NCBI GenBank assembly: GCA_020438105.1
Contig: JAGQVE010000029.1
Location: 1 to 45,515, forward strand
From: Bacteroidales bacterium
GTDB taxonomy: Bacteria; Bacteroidota; Bacteroidia; Bacteroidales; JAADJA01
Direction: 5' to 3'
DNA length: 45,515 bases
Below, piece by piece: positions 1 to 7,913 of this stretch. The translations under genes were made by a program, and so were the position numbers. Under the pieces are notes generated by a model, which ran no database searches, was not told the origin of the DNA, and saw only the letters and a list, made by a program, of their open reading frames with translations. Numbering within the stretch: the stretch's first letter is position 1; every line of letters starts with the position of its first letter.

Positions 1-164
1 CTGTATTTATTAAACTGATTGGGATTCCGGCTGATCTGATCCTCAATGATGAGCATGGGCACAAGAGCCACAAACAAAAACGCCGGAAATCCATTTACCG
101 GCCAGCCAAGGGTAAACAATATGCCGGAAAGCATTGAAAGTAAAACCAGGTGCTTTTTCTTCAT
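1..164 (-). CDS. lnt: Apolipoprotein N-acyltransferase, N-terminal fragment
   Basis: Partial gene, cut by the window edge; 54 codons are visible from an ATG at 164. The translation opens with a short lysine-rich start (MKKKH), then a hydrophobic stretch with the LSGILFTLGWP pattern, then NGFPAFLFVALVPML and an IEDQ turn. This matches the first membrane segments of Bacteroidota Lnt, the inner-membrane enzyme that adds the third acyl chain to lipoproteins. The catalytic nitrilase domain lies outside the window, so the call rests on the N-terminus only. It is the third-from-last candidate in its strand cluster, facing the left edge, with a 195-bp gap to hflX upstream. Another membrane protein cannot be fully excluded. 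Confidence 0.75.
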   Translation of the reverse strand, partial: MKKKHLVLLSMLSGILFTLGWPVNGFPAFLFVALVPMLIIEDQISRNPNQFNKY

Positions 165-210
165 AGTTCAGGAAATAATTTGATGGCAAAGATATTGAAA
201 AGGGGGGAGA

Positions 211-259
211 GTTCGAAGTTCGAAGTTCGAAGTTCGAAGTTTGAAGTTCGAGGTTTGAA
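211..259. repeat. Tandem 7-bp repeat, unit GTTCGAA (about 7 copies)
   Basis: Four perfect GTTCGAA copies are followed by GTTTGAA, GTTCGAG and GTTTGAA. Each unit contains the palindrome TTCGAA. The array lies between lnt and hflX, both on the minus strand. A further GTTTGAAGTTT segment follows at about 281. No gene uses it. It is an intergenic microsatellite-like element. Confidence 0.9.
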
Positions 260-359
260 GATTGCCTGCCTGACATGTAGGTTTGAAGTTTCCGGCCCGA
301 CTGTGTGAGGCGATAGATATGAAGTTGATTTCAATTTAGTGGTAAAAAAATTTGAATCC

Positions 360-1574
360 CTACTTCTCCTCCTCCGGGTATTCGAAAAGGAAATTGTTGT
401 AAGGATACCGTTTGATATGAATTTTTTTCACCACTTCATAAATCACTCTTCGCAGTTCGTCTACATTTTGCTTTTCGATAGCAGAAATAAATAGACTGGG
501 AAATTCCGAAGCAGCCATCCATGATTTTTTCAAGTCATCCAGACTCAGATTTTCTTTGGTGGCGGGCGTTAAATCATCTTCTTCTTTTTCCACAAAATGA
601 TAGGCATCAATTTTATTAAAAAGCATGATGGTTGGCTTTCCGGTGGCATCAATTTCCGACAATGTTTGTTTCACCACGTTGATCTGCTCCTCAAAATCGG
701 GATGTGAAATATCAACCACATGGATCAGTAAATCAGATTCACGAACTTCGTCTAAGGTAGATTTAAACGACTCCACCAAATCATGGGGCAGCTTGCGAAT
801 AAACCCTACCGTATCGGAAAGTAAAAAAGGAAGATTTCCCAGAACTACTTTTCTAACGGTAGTATCCAAAGTTGCAAAAAGCTTGTTTTCTGCAAAAACA
901 TCCGACTTACTCAACAGGTTCATGATGGTAGATTTACCCACATTGGTATAACCAACCAGCGCTACCTGGACCATACTTCCACGGTTGCCCCTTTGGGTAG
1001 ACTTTTGTTTATCAATTTTCTCCAGCTTCTTTTTCAGCAATGAAATTCGATCACGGATGATCCGGCGATCGGTTTCAATTTCTGTTTCACCGGGACCTCT
1101 CAATCCAATCCCCCCGCGCTGCCGTTCGAGGTGGGTCCACATGCGGGTCAAACGGGGAAGCAGATACTGATATTGAGCCAGCTCCACCTGCGTTTTGGCA
1201 TGGGCGGTACGCGCTCTGCGGGCAAAAATATCGAGGATAAGATTGTTGCGATCGAGGATACGACATTTGAGTTCCCGTTCAATATTTCGCATTTGCGAAG
1301 GGCTCAGCTCATCATCAAAAATGGCAATGTCAATTTTATGTTCCTGAATGTAATCGGCAATTTCCAGCAATTTACCCGAGCCAACAAAAGTGCGTGGATC
1401 AATATTATTGAGTTTCTGAACGAAATGCTTTTTGGTAATTGCACCGGCAGTATCAGCCAAAAAAGCAAGCTCATCGAGATATTCATTCACTCGTTCCTCG
1501 GTTTCGTCGTGGGTTATCACCCCGATAAGGACCGCTGTTTCGCTACGAACTGCAGTATCGAACATTTCCGGCAT
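360..1574 (-). CDS. hflX: GTPase HflX
   Basis: Ribosome-associated GTPase of 404 residues, known in other bacteria to split or rescue stalled ribosomes after stress. The N-terminal HflX domain covers roughly residues 15-150. The family glycine-rich loop GGIGLRGPGETEIETDRR is at about 154-171. The G domain has Walker A GYTNVGKST at 208-216, G3 DTVGF at 254-258 and G4 NKID at 320-323. The length is normal for the family. The start lies 30 bp downstream of the trpS stop on the same strand, so trpS and hflX are probably cotranscribed. A second Met (residue 4) is an alternative start. Confidence 0.96.
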   Translation of the reverse strand: MPEMFDTAVRSETAVLIGVITHDETEERVNEYLDELAFLADTAGAITKKHFVQKLNNIDPRTFVGSGKLLEIADYIQEHKIDIAIFDDELSPSQMRNIERELKCRILDRNNLILDIFARRARTAHAKTQVELAQYQYLLPRLTRMWTHLERQRGGIGLRGPGETEIETDRRIIRDRISLLKKKLEKIDKQKSTQRGNRGSMVQVALVGYTNVGKSTIMNLLSKSDVFAENKLFATLDTTVRKVVLGNLPFLLSDTVGFIRKLPHDLVESFKSTLDEVRESDLLIHVVDISHPDFEEQINVVKQTLSEIDATGKPTIMLFNKIDAYHFVEKEEDDLTPATKENLSLDDLKKSWMAASEFPSLFISAIEKQNVDELRRVIYEVVKKIHIKRYPYNNFLFEYPEEEK

Positions 1575-1604
1575 AACTGAAAATTGTTATGGATTTTTAA
1601 ATTC

Positions 1605-2597
1605 TTAGGGCCTGAATCCAATAATTTCGCGAACCTCTTTAACTGTTTTACCACCTGATGCTATCGCTTTTTCTTTTCCCATCTCCATCACCTTTTTAAT
1701 ATACGCTTCATCAGCAGAAAGCTCTTTTACACGTTCACGAATGGGTTCCGTAAAAATGATGATATCTTCGGCCAGTTGCTTTTTCATATCCCCATACCTA
1801 ATCTCACAGGCATTGTATTTTTCTTCAAAATAGGCAACGGTATCAGCAGAAGAAACTGCTTGCATCAACAGGAACAGGTTCCTGATGGGCTCCGGTTTTA
1901 CCGAATTTTTTTCAGTTGGGCCGGCATCAGAAACCGCCCTCATCACTTTTTTACGGATTACAGCCGGTTCATCAGCCAGGAAAATGGCATTGCCTTCCCC
2001 TTCTGATTTTCCCATCTTGCCGGAGCCATCCAAACCCGGAATTTTAATGAGTTCCTCACCAAAATTGTACGCCACAGGTTCCGGAAAATAATCCACCTTA
2101 TAAAGCCTGTTAAATCGATTGGCAAAGGTTCGTGTCATTTCGAGGTGTTGTTCCTGATCTTTTCCCACAGGCACCTTGTGGGCTCTGTGAATCAGGATAT
2201 CAGCAGCCATTAGCGCCGGATATGTGAGTAAACCGGCATTGATATTATTGGGTTGTTTTTTTGCTTTCTCTTTAAAGGTAGTCACTCTTTCAAGCTCCCC
2301 TTTATAAGCATTCATATTTAAAAAAAGGTATAGCTCTGCAGTTTGCGGTAAATCACTTTGCACATATATGGTTGCCACTTCGGGATCGAGGCCGGCAGCC
2401 AAATATTCAACCAGCACCTGTTTCACATTATCCTGCAAATGTTCAGGGGTGGGATGTGTGGTTAAAGAGTGATAATCAGCAATAAAAAAATAGCATGTAT
2501 TTTCATGTTGCATTTTTGTAAAATTCCGCAATGCACCAAAATAATTTCCAAGATGCAGATTACCGGTTGGTCTGATTCCGCTTAAAACAATATCCAT
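1605..2597 (-). CDS. trpS: Tryptophan--tRNA ligase
   Basis: Class I aminoacyl-tRNA synthetase of 330 residues that charges tRNA-Trp in the cytoplasm. The HIGH signature appears as HLGN at 15-18, after the typical SGIRPTGNLHLG opening. The KMSKS loop is KMGKS at 194-198. The YVQSDLP and GLLTYPALMAADIL segments of bacterial TrpRS are also present. The length is standard. It is the first gene of the probable trpS-hflX unit. A GATATTTG box about 36 bp upstream is one base off the Bacteroidota -7 consensus and may be its promoter. Confidence 0.97.
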   Translation of the reverse strand: MDIVLSGIRPTGNLHLGNYFGALRNFTKMQHENTCYFFIADYHSLTTHPTPEHLQDNVKQVLVEYLAAGLDPEVATIYVQSDLPQTAELYLFLNMNAYKGELERVTTFKEKAKKQPNNINAGLLTYPALMAADILIHRAHKVPVGKDQEQHLEMTRTFANRFNRLYKVDYFPEPVAYNFGEELIKIPGLDGSGKMGKSEGEGNAIFLADEPAVIRKKVMRAVSDAGPTEKNSVKPEPIRNLFLLMQAVSSADTVAYFEEKYNACEIRYGDMKKQLAEDIIIFTEPIRERVKELSADEAYIKKVMEMGKEKAIASGGKTVKEVREIIGFRP

Positions 2598-2666
2598 CGG
2601 TTCAGTTTTTCTGAATTAAAAATTAGTTTGCAAATATCCGAAAATCAGAAGATGTTTGAAAACTGA

Positions 2667-4217
2667 TTAGATTTTAATCTGGTCATCATTTTTATTGAAA
2701 AAATGATATTCGAGTAAGTGATAGGTATTTACCTCCATGAGCCTGACCCATATTTTGTATTTCCTGTACCATTTCATACGGGGCGATGGCCAGCCATTTT
2801 TCAAATACGCGTAAAGGTATGGATGAACCGAAAGTTTCAGGAATTTTTCATTTTGCTCCTGAACCAGATAACGGATGTTATTCTCAATTTCATCGGTAAA
2901 CATAATGCTTGGCTTGATTTCACCAGAACCTTCACAAACCGGGCATTTCTCAGCATTTTCAACACTCATCTCGGGCCTAACACGCTGACGTGTAATTTGC
3001 ACCAGCCCAAATTTACTCGGAGGCAAAATGGTATGCTTGGCTCTGTCTTTGGCCATTTCATCCCTCAATTTCTGGTACAATTTCCGGCGGTTATGCGATT
3101 GCTTCATGTCAATGAAGTCGATCACAATGATACCGCCCATATCCCTAAGCCTCAGTTGGCGAGCCAGCTCGGCAGCAGCTTCCAGGTTTACGGCCAGGGC
3201 ATTTTCTTCCTGACTGTTTTCTTTGTTTACCCGGTGACCGCTGTTAATATCGATCACATGCAGCGCCTCTGTGTGCTCAATGATAAGGTATATTCCACTA
3301 CGTATGGTAACGATTCGGCCGAATGAATTTTTGATTTGTTTATCGATCCCGAAATTTTCAAAAACCGGCTTTTTACCTTTGTAGATCTTTACAATGTTTG
3401 TTTTTTCAGGGGCGATGGAACCAAGGTAATTTCGAATTTCATCAAACAGGGTTTGATCATTAACAATAATGCTGTTAAACGATTCATTTAAAACATCCCT
3501 GAGGATCACCGAAGTACGGTCAATTTCGCTGACAATCTTGGAAGGAGGCTGGGCATTGTGCATTTTTTTCACAAGCTGCTCCCATTTTTTCACCAGCGAT
3601 TTCAGGTCATTATCCAGGTCGGCAACTTTTTTATGTTCAGCTACCGTTCTGATGATAACACCGAAATTATTGGGCTTAATACTCAAAATGAGTCTTTTAA
3701 GCCTTTTGCGCTCATCAATGCTTTTGATCCTTTGAGAAATTGAAATCCTGTTTGAGAAAGGAACAAGTACCAGAAATCTTCCTGCGAATGACAATTCGGA
3801 AGAAACCCGTGGGCCCTTGGTAGAAATAGGTTCTTTGGCAACCTGCACCAGAATTTGCTGTCCGGCAGCAAGCACCTCAGTAATTTTACCGGTTTTCTCA
3901 ATATCTTTTTCCTGCTTGAAATTATCAAGGGTTAAGCCTTTGAGTTTTCCCTGAAGGCCTAATCGGGTTAATTTATTGAGTGATTGAACCTGCGGACCTA
4001 AATCCAGGTAATGCAGAAAGGCATCTTTTTCGTAACCAACGTCAACAAATGCCGCATTGAGTCCGGGCATAATTTTCCGAACCCGACCCAGGTAAACATC
4101 TCCTACTGCGAAACTTGTATCGTTCTTCTCCTTATGTAACTCAACCAGTTGCTTTTCTTCCAGCAATGCAATATCAACCTCGGAAGCACCAGAGTTAATA
4201 ATTAATTCTTTATTCAC
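2667..4217 (-). CDS. rng: Ribonuclease G/E family endoribonuclease
   Basis: Endoribonuclease of 516 residues in the RNase E/G family, acting in rRNA processing and mRNA decay. It has an N-terminal S1-type RNA-binding region (about 36-130). The two metal-binding aspartates of the DNase-I-like domain are recognisable as D323 (VIDINSG) and D367 (IVIDFID). The zinc-link motif CPVC is at 425-428. There is no long C-terminal scaffold as in E. coli RNase E, so it is RNase G-like. It follows the HU and 29-residue genes on the same strand but is separated from them by a strong hairpin, so it probably also has its own promoter. Confidence 0.95.
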   Translation of the reverse strand: MNKELIINSGASEVDIALLEEKQLVELHKEKNDTSFAVGDVYLGRVRKIMPGLNAAFVDVGYEKDAFLHYLDLGPQVQSLNKLTRLGLQGKLKGLTLDNFKQEKDIEKTGKITEVLAAGQQILVQVAKEPISTKGPRVSSELSFAGRFLVLVPFSNRISISQRIKSIDERKRLKRLILSIKPNNFGVIIRTVAEHKKVADLDNDLKSLVKKWEQLVKKMHNAQPPSKIVSEIDRTSVILRDVLNESFNSIIVNDQTLFDEIRNYLGSIAPEKTNIVKIYKGKKPVFENFGIDKQIKNSFGRIVTIRSGIYLIIEHTEALHVIDINSGHRVNKENSQEENALAVNLEAAAELARQLRLRDMGGIIVIDFIDMKQSHNRRKLYQKLRDEMAKDRAKHTILPPSKFGLVQITRQRVRPEMSVENAEKCPVCEGSGEIKPSIMFTDEIENNIRYLVQEQNEKFLKLSVHPYLYAYLKNGWPSPRMKWYRKYKIWVRLMEVNTYHLLEYHFFNKNDDQIKI

Positions 4218-4300
4218 ATTAATATGTATTTTTCAGTTCAGTATCACGACAAAAGGTCGTTGACATGATTTGGAGAGAGCCGAAAGTAATTGGAGGTATT

Positions 4301-4344
4301 AAAAAGTTTAAAACATAATGCGGAGGCACTATGTTTTAAACTTT
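4301..4344 (-). terminator. Rho-independent terminator / hairpin with CCUCC loop
   Basis: Perfect 15-bp arms AAAGTTTAAAACATA and TATGTTTTAAACTTT flank a 12-nt centre. On the minus strand the centre reads GTGCCTCCGCAT, whose ends can pair further (one G-T wobble), leaving a CUCC loop. Five T residues follow on the minus strand. It sits 11 bp after the stop of the 29-residue gene and before rng, as expected for a terminator of the HU unit. Confidence 0.85.
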
Positions 4345-4355
4345 CTCAGATCAAA

Positions 4356-4445
4356 TTATTTCTTTTTGTGTCTGTTTTTCCGTAAGCGTTTTTTACGCTT
4401 ATGGGTCGCCATCTTATGTCTTTTTCTCTTTTTCCCGCTTGGCAT
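4356..4445 (-). CDS. 29-residue COX24/AURKAIP1 (mS38)-like basic peptide
   Basis: A very short gene of 29 codons plus stop. The product begins MPSGKKRKRHKMATHKRKKR and ends in a run of K, R and H. This pattern (KKRKRHKMxTHKRKKRLRKNRHKKK) is the COX24_C/AURKAIP1 motif seen in mitochondrial small-subunit protein mS38 and annotated as tiny proteins in many Bacteroidota. I infer a small ribosomal-subunit-associated protein. The ATG lies 26 bp downstream of the HU stop on the same strand, so the two are likely cotranscribed, and a strong hairpin follows immediately. It is too short for usual gene finders. A chance ORF with exactly this motif is very unlikely. Confidence 0.88.
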   Translation of the reverse strand: MPSGKKRKRHKMATHKRKKRLRKNRHKKK

Positions 4446-4471
4446 AATCCAAAGTTTTTAGATCAATAAAT

Positions 4472-4756
4472 TTATTTAACGCTTTTTTTAACTTCGTTTA
4501 CAAAAGTTTTAGCCGGCTTGAAAGCTGGTATATTGTGAGCAGGGATAATAATCGTAGTATTCCTGGAAATATTTCTTCCGGTCTTTTCTGCACGTTGTTT
4601 TATAACGAAGCTGCCAAATCCGCGGAGATAAACGTTTTCACCGTTAACCATCGAATCTTTAACTACATCCATAAAAGCCTCTACAGTATGCTGTACAGTA
4701 ACTTTTTCAATTCCTGTTTTATTCGAAATTTCTGCAACGATTTCTGCTTTTGTCAT
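4472..4756 (-). CDS. HU family DNA-binding protein
   Basis: Histone-like nucleoid protein of 94 residues, bending DNA as a dimer. The MTKAEIVAEIS N-terminal helices, the RGFGSF core motif and the arm segment GRNISRNTTIIIP followed by FKPAKTF are all present. The arm tip reads GRNI where E. coli HU has GRNP, so the intercalating proline is absent, as is usual for this Bacteroidota HU type. It is divergent from mutY, with a good promoter in between, and leads a short unit with the COX24-like peptide. Adjacency of HU, rng, mutY, ssb and gldE-gldD is conserved in gliding Bacteroidota. Confidence 0.95.
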   Translation of the reverse strand: MTKAEIVAEISNKTGIEKVTVQHTVEAFMDVVKDSMVNGENVYLRGFGSFVIKQRAEKTGRNISRNTTIIIPAHNIPAFKPAKTFVNEVKKSVK

Positions 4757-4806
4757 GATAATTCGTTTTTTATATTCTGTAATTCAATAATTTCACTTAA
4801 GGGGTG

Positions 4807-4833
4807 CAAATATATAAATTTTTTCAAATGCAA
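4807..4833 (-). promoter_or_regulatory. HU promoter (TTG / TATATTTG)
   Basis: On the minus strand TTG (4833-4831), a 16-bp spacer and TATATTTG (4814-4807) match the Bacteroidota -33/-7 consensus TTG and TAnnTTTG. The predicted start near 4800 gives a leader of about 45 nt before the HU ATG. Confidence 0.6.
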
Positions 4834-4866
4834 TAGAATATGGTGCTTTTTTTAACTGACTGTGAT

Positions 4867-4874
4867 TAAATTTG
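4867..4874 (+). promoter_or_regulatory. Candidate mutY -7 box TAAATTTG
   Basis: Perfect TAnnTTTG match ending 6 bp before the ATG at 4881. No clear -33 TTG lies at the right distance. If used, transcription would start at or very near the start codon. Confidence 0.35.
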
Positions 4875-4880
4875 TTCCCT

Positions 4881-5969
4881 ATGAATTTTGGAGAAAAAAT
4901 TACTGGTTGGTACCATATACATAAGCGCGATTTACCCTGGCGAAAAACATCCGACCCTTACCTGATTTGGCTATCAGAAATTATTTTACAACAAACCCGC
5001 ATTGAGCAAGGCATGGATTATTACTTTAAATTTAAGAATGCCTTTCCGGTAGTGCATAAGCTTGCCATGGCCAGTGAAGACCAGGTACTTAAGTTGTGGC
5101 AGGGACTGGGATATTACACCCGGGCGCGCAACTTGCATAAGGCTGCCAAACAAATTGTTGAGCTGCACAATGGAGTATTTCCAAATAACTATAAGGATGT
5201 TTTGCAATTACCGGGAGTAGGGCCTTACACCGCTGCAGCAATTACCTCTATTGCATTCGGTGAGCCGTATCCTGTGGTGGATGGAAATGTGATGCGTGTT
5301 ATTTCAAGGATTTTCGGGATAGAAACAGCCATAGATAGTACAGATGGCAACAAGGAAATTACAACATTGATGAATAAGTGGATTGATAAAAATGATCCTG
5401 GAACCTTTAATCAGGCCGTGATGGAGTTTGGTGCATTGTATTGTAAACCAGCTAATCCGGAGTGCTCAGCCTGCCTTTTTAAAGAAGACTGTTATGCTTA
5501 TAAAAACAAGATTGTAAACGAACTTCCTCGAAAGAACGGGAAGGTGAAAACGAAAAAACGCTATTTCAACTATCTTGTAATCATTTCAAAAGAGACAAAT
5601 GAAACCTGGCTTCAAAAACGCACAGAAAAGGATATTTGGCAAAACCTTTATGAATTTCCGCTACTGGAGAGCCACAATACAATGAGTGAAGAGCTGCTGC
5701 AAAAAAAGATCGATCAATCGGGATTTAATGGCCAACAGGTAAAAATTCAAAAAACAGTTCACGATTACAAGCACATTTTAACACACCAGCATATTTATGC
5801 CCGCTTTTTTGTTCTTTGGCTTACCCCTCACCATTCCGACGCATTTATGAAAGCCATGGGTTTTAAAAGTGCTTTCACCGTAAAAATTCAAAACATTGAT
5901 CAATATGGTATTTCGAGATTGACAGATCGATATTTAAAGGAGAATAAATTAAATGAAGCATCAACATAA
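4881..5969 (+). CDS. mutY: A/G-specific adenine glycosylase MutY
   Basis: Base-excision repair glycosylase of 362 residues that removes adenine opposite 8-oxoguanine. I chose the ATG at 4881 (MNFGEK) over the in-frame TTG at 4872. The catalytic glutamate lies in SEIILQQTR. The helix-hairpin-helix is LPGVGPYTAAAI and the catalytic Asp is in VDGNVMRVISR. The 4Fe-4S cluster ligands have the exact C-x6-C-x2-C-x5-C spacing (CKPANPECSACLFKEDC). The C-terminal half is a NUDIX-like 8-oxoG recognition domain. ssb follows 53 bp downstream on the same strand, in the order known from gliding Bacteroidota. Confidence 0.96.
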   Translation: MNFGEKITGWYHIHKRDLPWRKTSDPYLIWLSEIILQQTRIEQGMDYYFKFKNAFPVVHKLAMASEDQVLKLWQGLGYYTRARNLHKAAKQIVELHNGVFPNNYKDVLQLPGVGPYTAAAITSIAFGEPYPVVDGNVMRVISRIFGIETAIDSTDGNKEITTLMNKWIDKNDPGTFNQAVMEFGALYCKPANPECSACLFKEDCYAYKNKIVNELPRKNGKVKTKKRYFNYLVIISKETNETWLQKRTEKDIWQNLYEFPLLESHNTMSEELLQKKIDQSGFNGQQVKIQKTVHDYKHILTHQHIYARFFVLWLTPHHSDAFMKAMGFKSAFTVKIQNIDQYGISRLTDRYLKENKLNEAST

Positions 5970-5983
5970 AAATTAAAAAACGC

Positions 5984-5991
5984 TATTTTTG
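5984..5991 (+). promoter_or_regulatory. Candidate ssb -7 box TATTTTTG
   Basis: Perfect TAnnTTTG match 31 bp before the ssb ATG. No TTG is visible at the -33 distance, so this may be a weak internal promoter in the mutY-ssb unit. Confidence 0.35.
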
Positions 5992-6022
5992 CATGTCAAA
6001 ACCAATCAAATAATATTGAGAT

Positions 6023-6451
6023 ATGGCAGGCGTAAATAAAGTAATATTAGTAGGAAATTTGGGGAAAGACCCCGAAATCATGACATTTGATAATGGCGTA
6101 AAAAAAGCGTCGTTTCCCCTGGCAACAACAGAATCATATAAAAATCGCGAAGGACAAAGGGTAGAAACAACCGAGTGGCACAATGTGGTGCTATGGCGAG
6201 GCCTTGCAGAAATAGCTGAGCGGTTTCTTAGGAAAGGAAACCAGGTGTTCATTGAAGGGAAAATAAAAACCCGTTCGTATGAGCAGGATGGAATTAAAAA
6301 ATATGTAACAGAAATATTCGGAGATAACATGACTATGCTGGGACGCAGGGAAAACGAAGGACAGGCGCCAATGCAGTCTTCGCAAAGTTCACCGGCACCA
6401 AAAGCACAGGAACCTGAAATTGAGGCTCCGGATGACGATCTGCCATTTTAA
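6023..6451 (+). CDS. ssb: Single-stranded DNA-binding protein
   Basis: SSB of 142 residues. The OB fold covers about residues 1-105, opening with MAGVNKVILVGNLGKDPE. It contains the TEWHNVVLWRGLAEIAERFLRKG core and a tail rich in Q, S, P and A. It ends in the acidic tip DDDLPF, which in SSBs recruits repair and replication partners. The length is typical for Bacteroidota. It lies between mutY and gldE. gldE has its own promoter just after ssb, so the gliding genes need not depend on the repair genes. Confidence 0.97.
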   Translation: MAGVNKVILVGNLGKDPEIMTFDNGVKKASFPLATTESYKNREGQRVETTEWHNVVLWRGLAEIAERFLRKGNQVFIEGKIKTRSYEQDGIKKYVTEIFGDNMTMLGRRENEGQAPMQSSQSSPAPKAQEPEIEAPDDDLPF

Positions 6452-6495
6452 TCTAAAGCTCTAAATCAAAGGGGCTTATCTTTTTATTTTACAAC

Positions 6496-6524
6496 TTTGT
6501 ATTTGTAAGAATTTATTAGTTTTG
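6496..6524 (+). promoter_or_regulatory. gldE-gldD promoter (TTTG - 17 bp - TAGTTTTG)
   Basis: TTTG at 6496-6499, a 17-bp spacer and TAGTTTTG at 6517-6524 fit the Bacteroidota promoter consensus exactly. A palindrome GCGATCGC (6524-6531) overlaps the expected start site. The predicted start near 6531 precedes the TTG start of gldE at 6555. Confidence 0.7.
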
Positions 6525-6554
6525 CGATCGCATTAATAAATTAATTTATCTGTT

Positions 6555-7913
6555 TTGGAAGAAGCTGATAGTGATCCTTACCTTTTATTTGGTAGTATTT
6601 TGGTAAATACCCTTTCAGGTATTTTTTCTATGGGAGTTTTGATCAGTATGATCGTAATCCTTTTACTCCTGTTTTTCTCAGCCCTTATTTCCGGTTCTGA
6701 AATTGCATATTTTTCATTAAGCCCGGTAAATCTTCGGGACATTAAAAGCAAGGAATCCTCGGTTAACAAGCAAATTCTTAAACTTCTCGATATTCCCAAA
6801 CGATTACTTGCCACCATTTTGATAGCCAACAATTTTGTGAACGTGGGTATCGTGATTTTAAGTGCTTATGTTTCGGCTGCACTATTTGATTTTAGTAATT
6901 ACCCAATTTTAGGCTTTGTGGTAGAAGTGGTTGTAATTACAACCCTGTTGTTACTTTTTGGGGAGATCATGCCCAAAATATTTGCCAATCAGCGGCCTGT
7001 CTTTTTTGCCTCCTTTATGGCCAGGCCATTGGGTTTCCTGGTAAAATTGTTTTATCCGCTATCATCAATTCTGGTTAAAATGACCCGCTTGATTGATAAA
7101 AAAATGGGAAAAATTAACAAGGAGATATCCATGAGTGAGTTATCAGAAGCCATTGATATAACCGTGGATGATGCGGCATCTGAAGAAAATACCAAGATAT
7201 TAAAGGGTATTGTAAAGTTTACCGACATTGATGTAAAGGAGATCATGCGGTCGAGGCTTGATATCGTTTCTATTGAATCATCGGTGTCTTTTGAGGAGGT
7301 ACTCAATGTTGTAAGGGAATCTGGTTATTCACGCATACCTGTTTATACCGATACATTTGATAAAATTGACGGCATTTTGTATGTTAAAGACCTGCTTCCA
7401 CATATTAATAACAATGGCGACTTTGCCTGGAAAGAATTGATCAGACCTGCATTTTTTGTTCCTGAAAATAAAAAGATCAATGACCTGCTACAGGAAATAC
7501 AGGAGAAAAAAGTTCACATGGCAATTGTAGTGGATGAATATGGTGGAACCTCCGGTATTGTTACACTCGAAGATATCATTGAAGAGATCGTTGGTGAGAT
7601 TTCGGATGAATTTGATTCGCCTGAAGATGAAATTGGTTACACGAAAATAGATGACAACAATTATATATTTGAAGCTAAAACCAGCATTCATGATTTTTGT
7701 AAAATCGTTGGAGCCGATGATAGCATTTTTGATGAAGTTAAAGGCGATGCTGATTCAATTGCCGGCATCATTTTAGAACTAACAGGGAAAATTCCGGAAA
7801 AAAATACCACCGTTAAATACCAGTACTTTGAGTTTAAAGTGGTTACTGTGGATAAACGAAGAATCAAGATGGTGGGTGTTTCACTGAATAAAACTGGTGA
7901 AAATGAAAATTAG
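6555..7913 (+). CDS. gldE: Gliding motility-associated protein GldE (CNNM/CorC-type)
   Basis: Membrane protein of 452 residues. The order is a DUF21/CNNM transmembrane region (about 25-200, with ISGSEIAYFSLSP), two CBS repeats (about 220-345) and a C-terminal CorC_HlyC domain (about 365-445). The VVDEYGGTSGIVTLEDIIEEIVGEI segment is the CBS-to-CorC signature. The TTG start at 6555 is preferred because MEEADSDPYLLF resembles other GldE N-termini, and the first ATG (6631) would remove residues before the first membrane helix. It overlaps gldD. GldE partners GldD in the gliding/T9SS system of Flavobacterium. The family also includes Mg/Co transport-related proteins. Confidence 0.9.
   Translation: MEEADSDPYLLFGSILVNTLSGIFSMGVLISMIVILLLLFFSALISGSEIAYFSLSPVNLRDIKSKESSVNKQILKLLDIPKRLLATILIANNFVNVGIVILSAYVSAALFDFSNYPILGFVVEVVVITTLLLLFGEIMPKIFANQRPVFFASFMARPLGFLVKLFYPLSSILVKMTRLIDKKMGKINKEISMSELSEAIDITVDDAASEENTKILKGIVKFTDIDVKEIMRSRLDIVSIESSVSFEEVLNVVRESGYSRIPVYTDTFDKIDGILYVKDLLPHINNNGDFAWKELIRPAFFVPENKKINDLLQEIQEKKVHMAIVVDEYGGTSGIVTLEDIIEEIVGEISDEFDSPEDEIGYTKIDDNNYIFEAKTSIHDFCKIVGADDSIFDEVKGDADSIAGIILELTGKIPEKNTTVKYQYFEFKVVTVDKRRIKMVGVSLNKTGENEN

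Noticed and set aside
211..259. CRISPR-like array
   Set aside because: The 7-bp units have no spacers and no cas gene is near.
43..276. 77-residue minus-strand ORF through the heptamer repeat
   Set aside because: Its repetitive SNLELQTSNFEL part is only the translated tandem repeat, and it runs out of frame over the genuine lnt N-terminus.
2718..3326. 202-residue plus-strand ORF
   Set aside because: Antisense shadow of rng, whose catalytic residues are all in the minus-strand frame.
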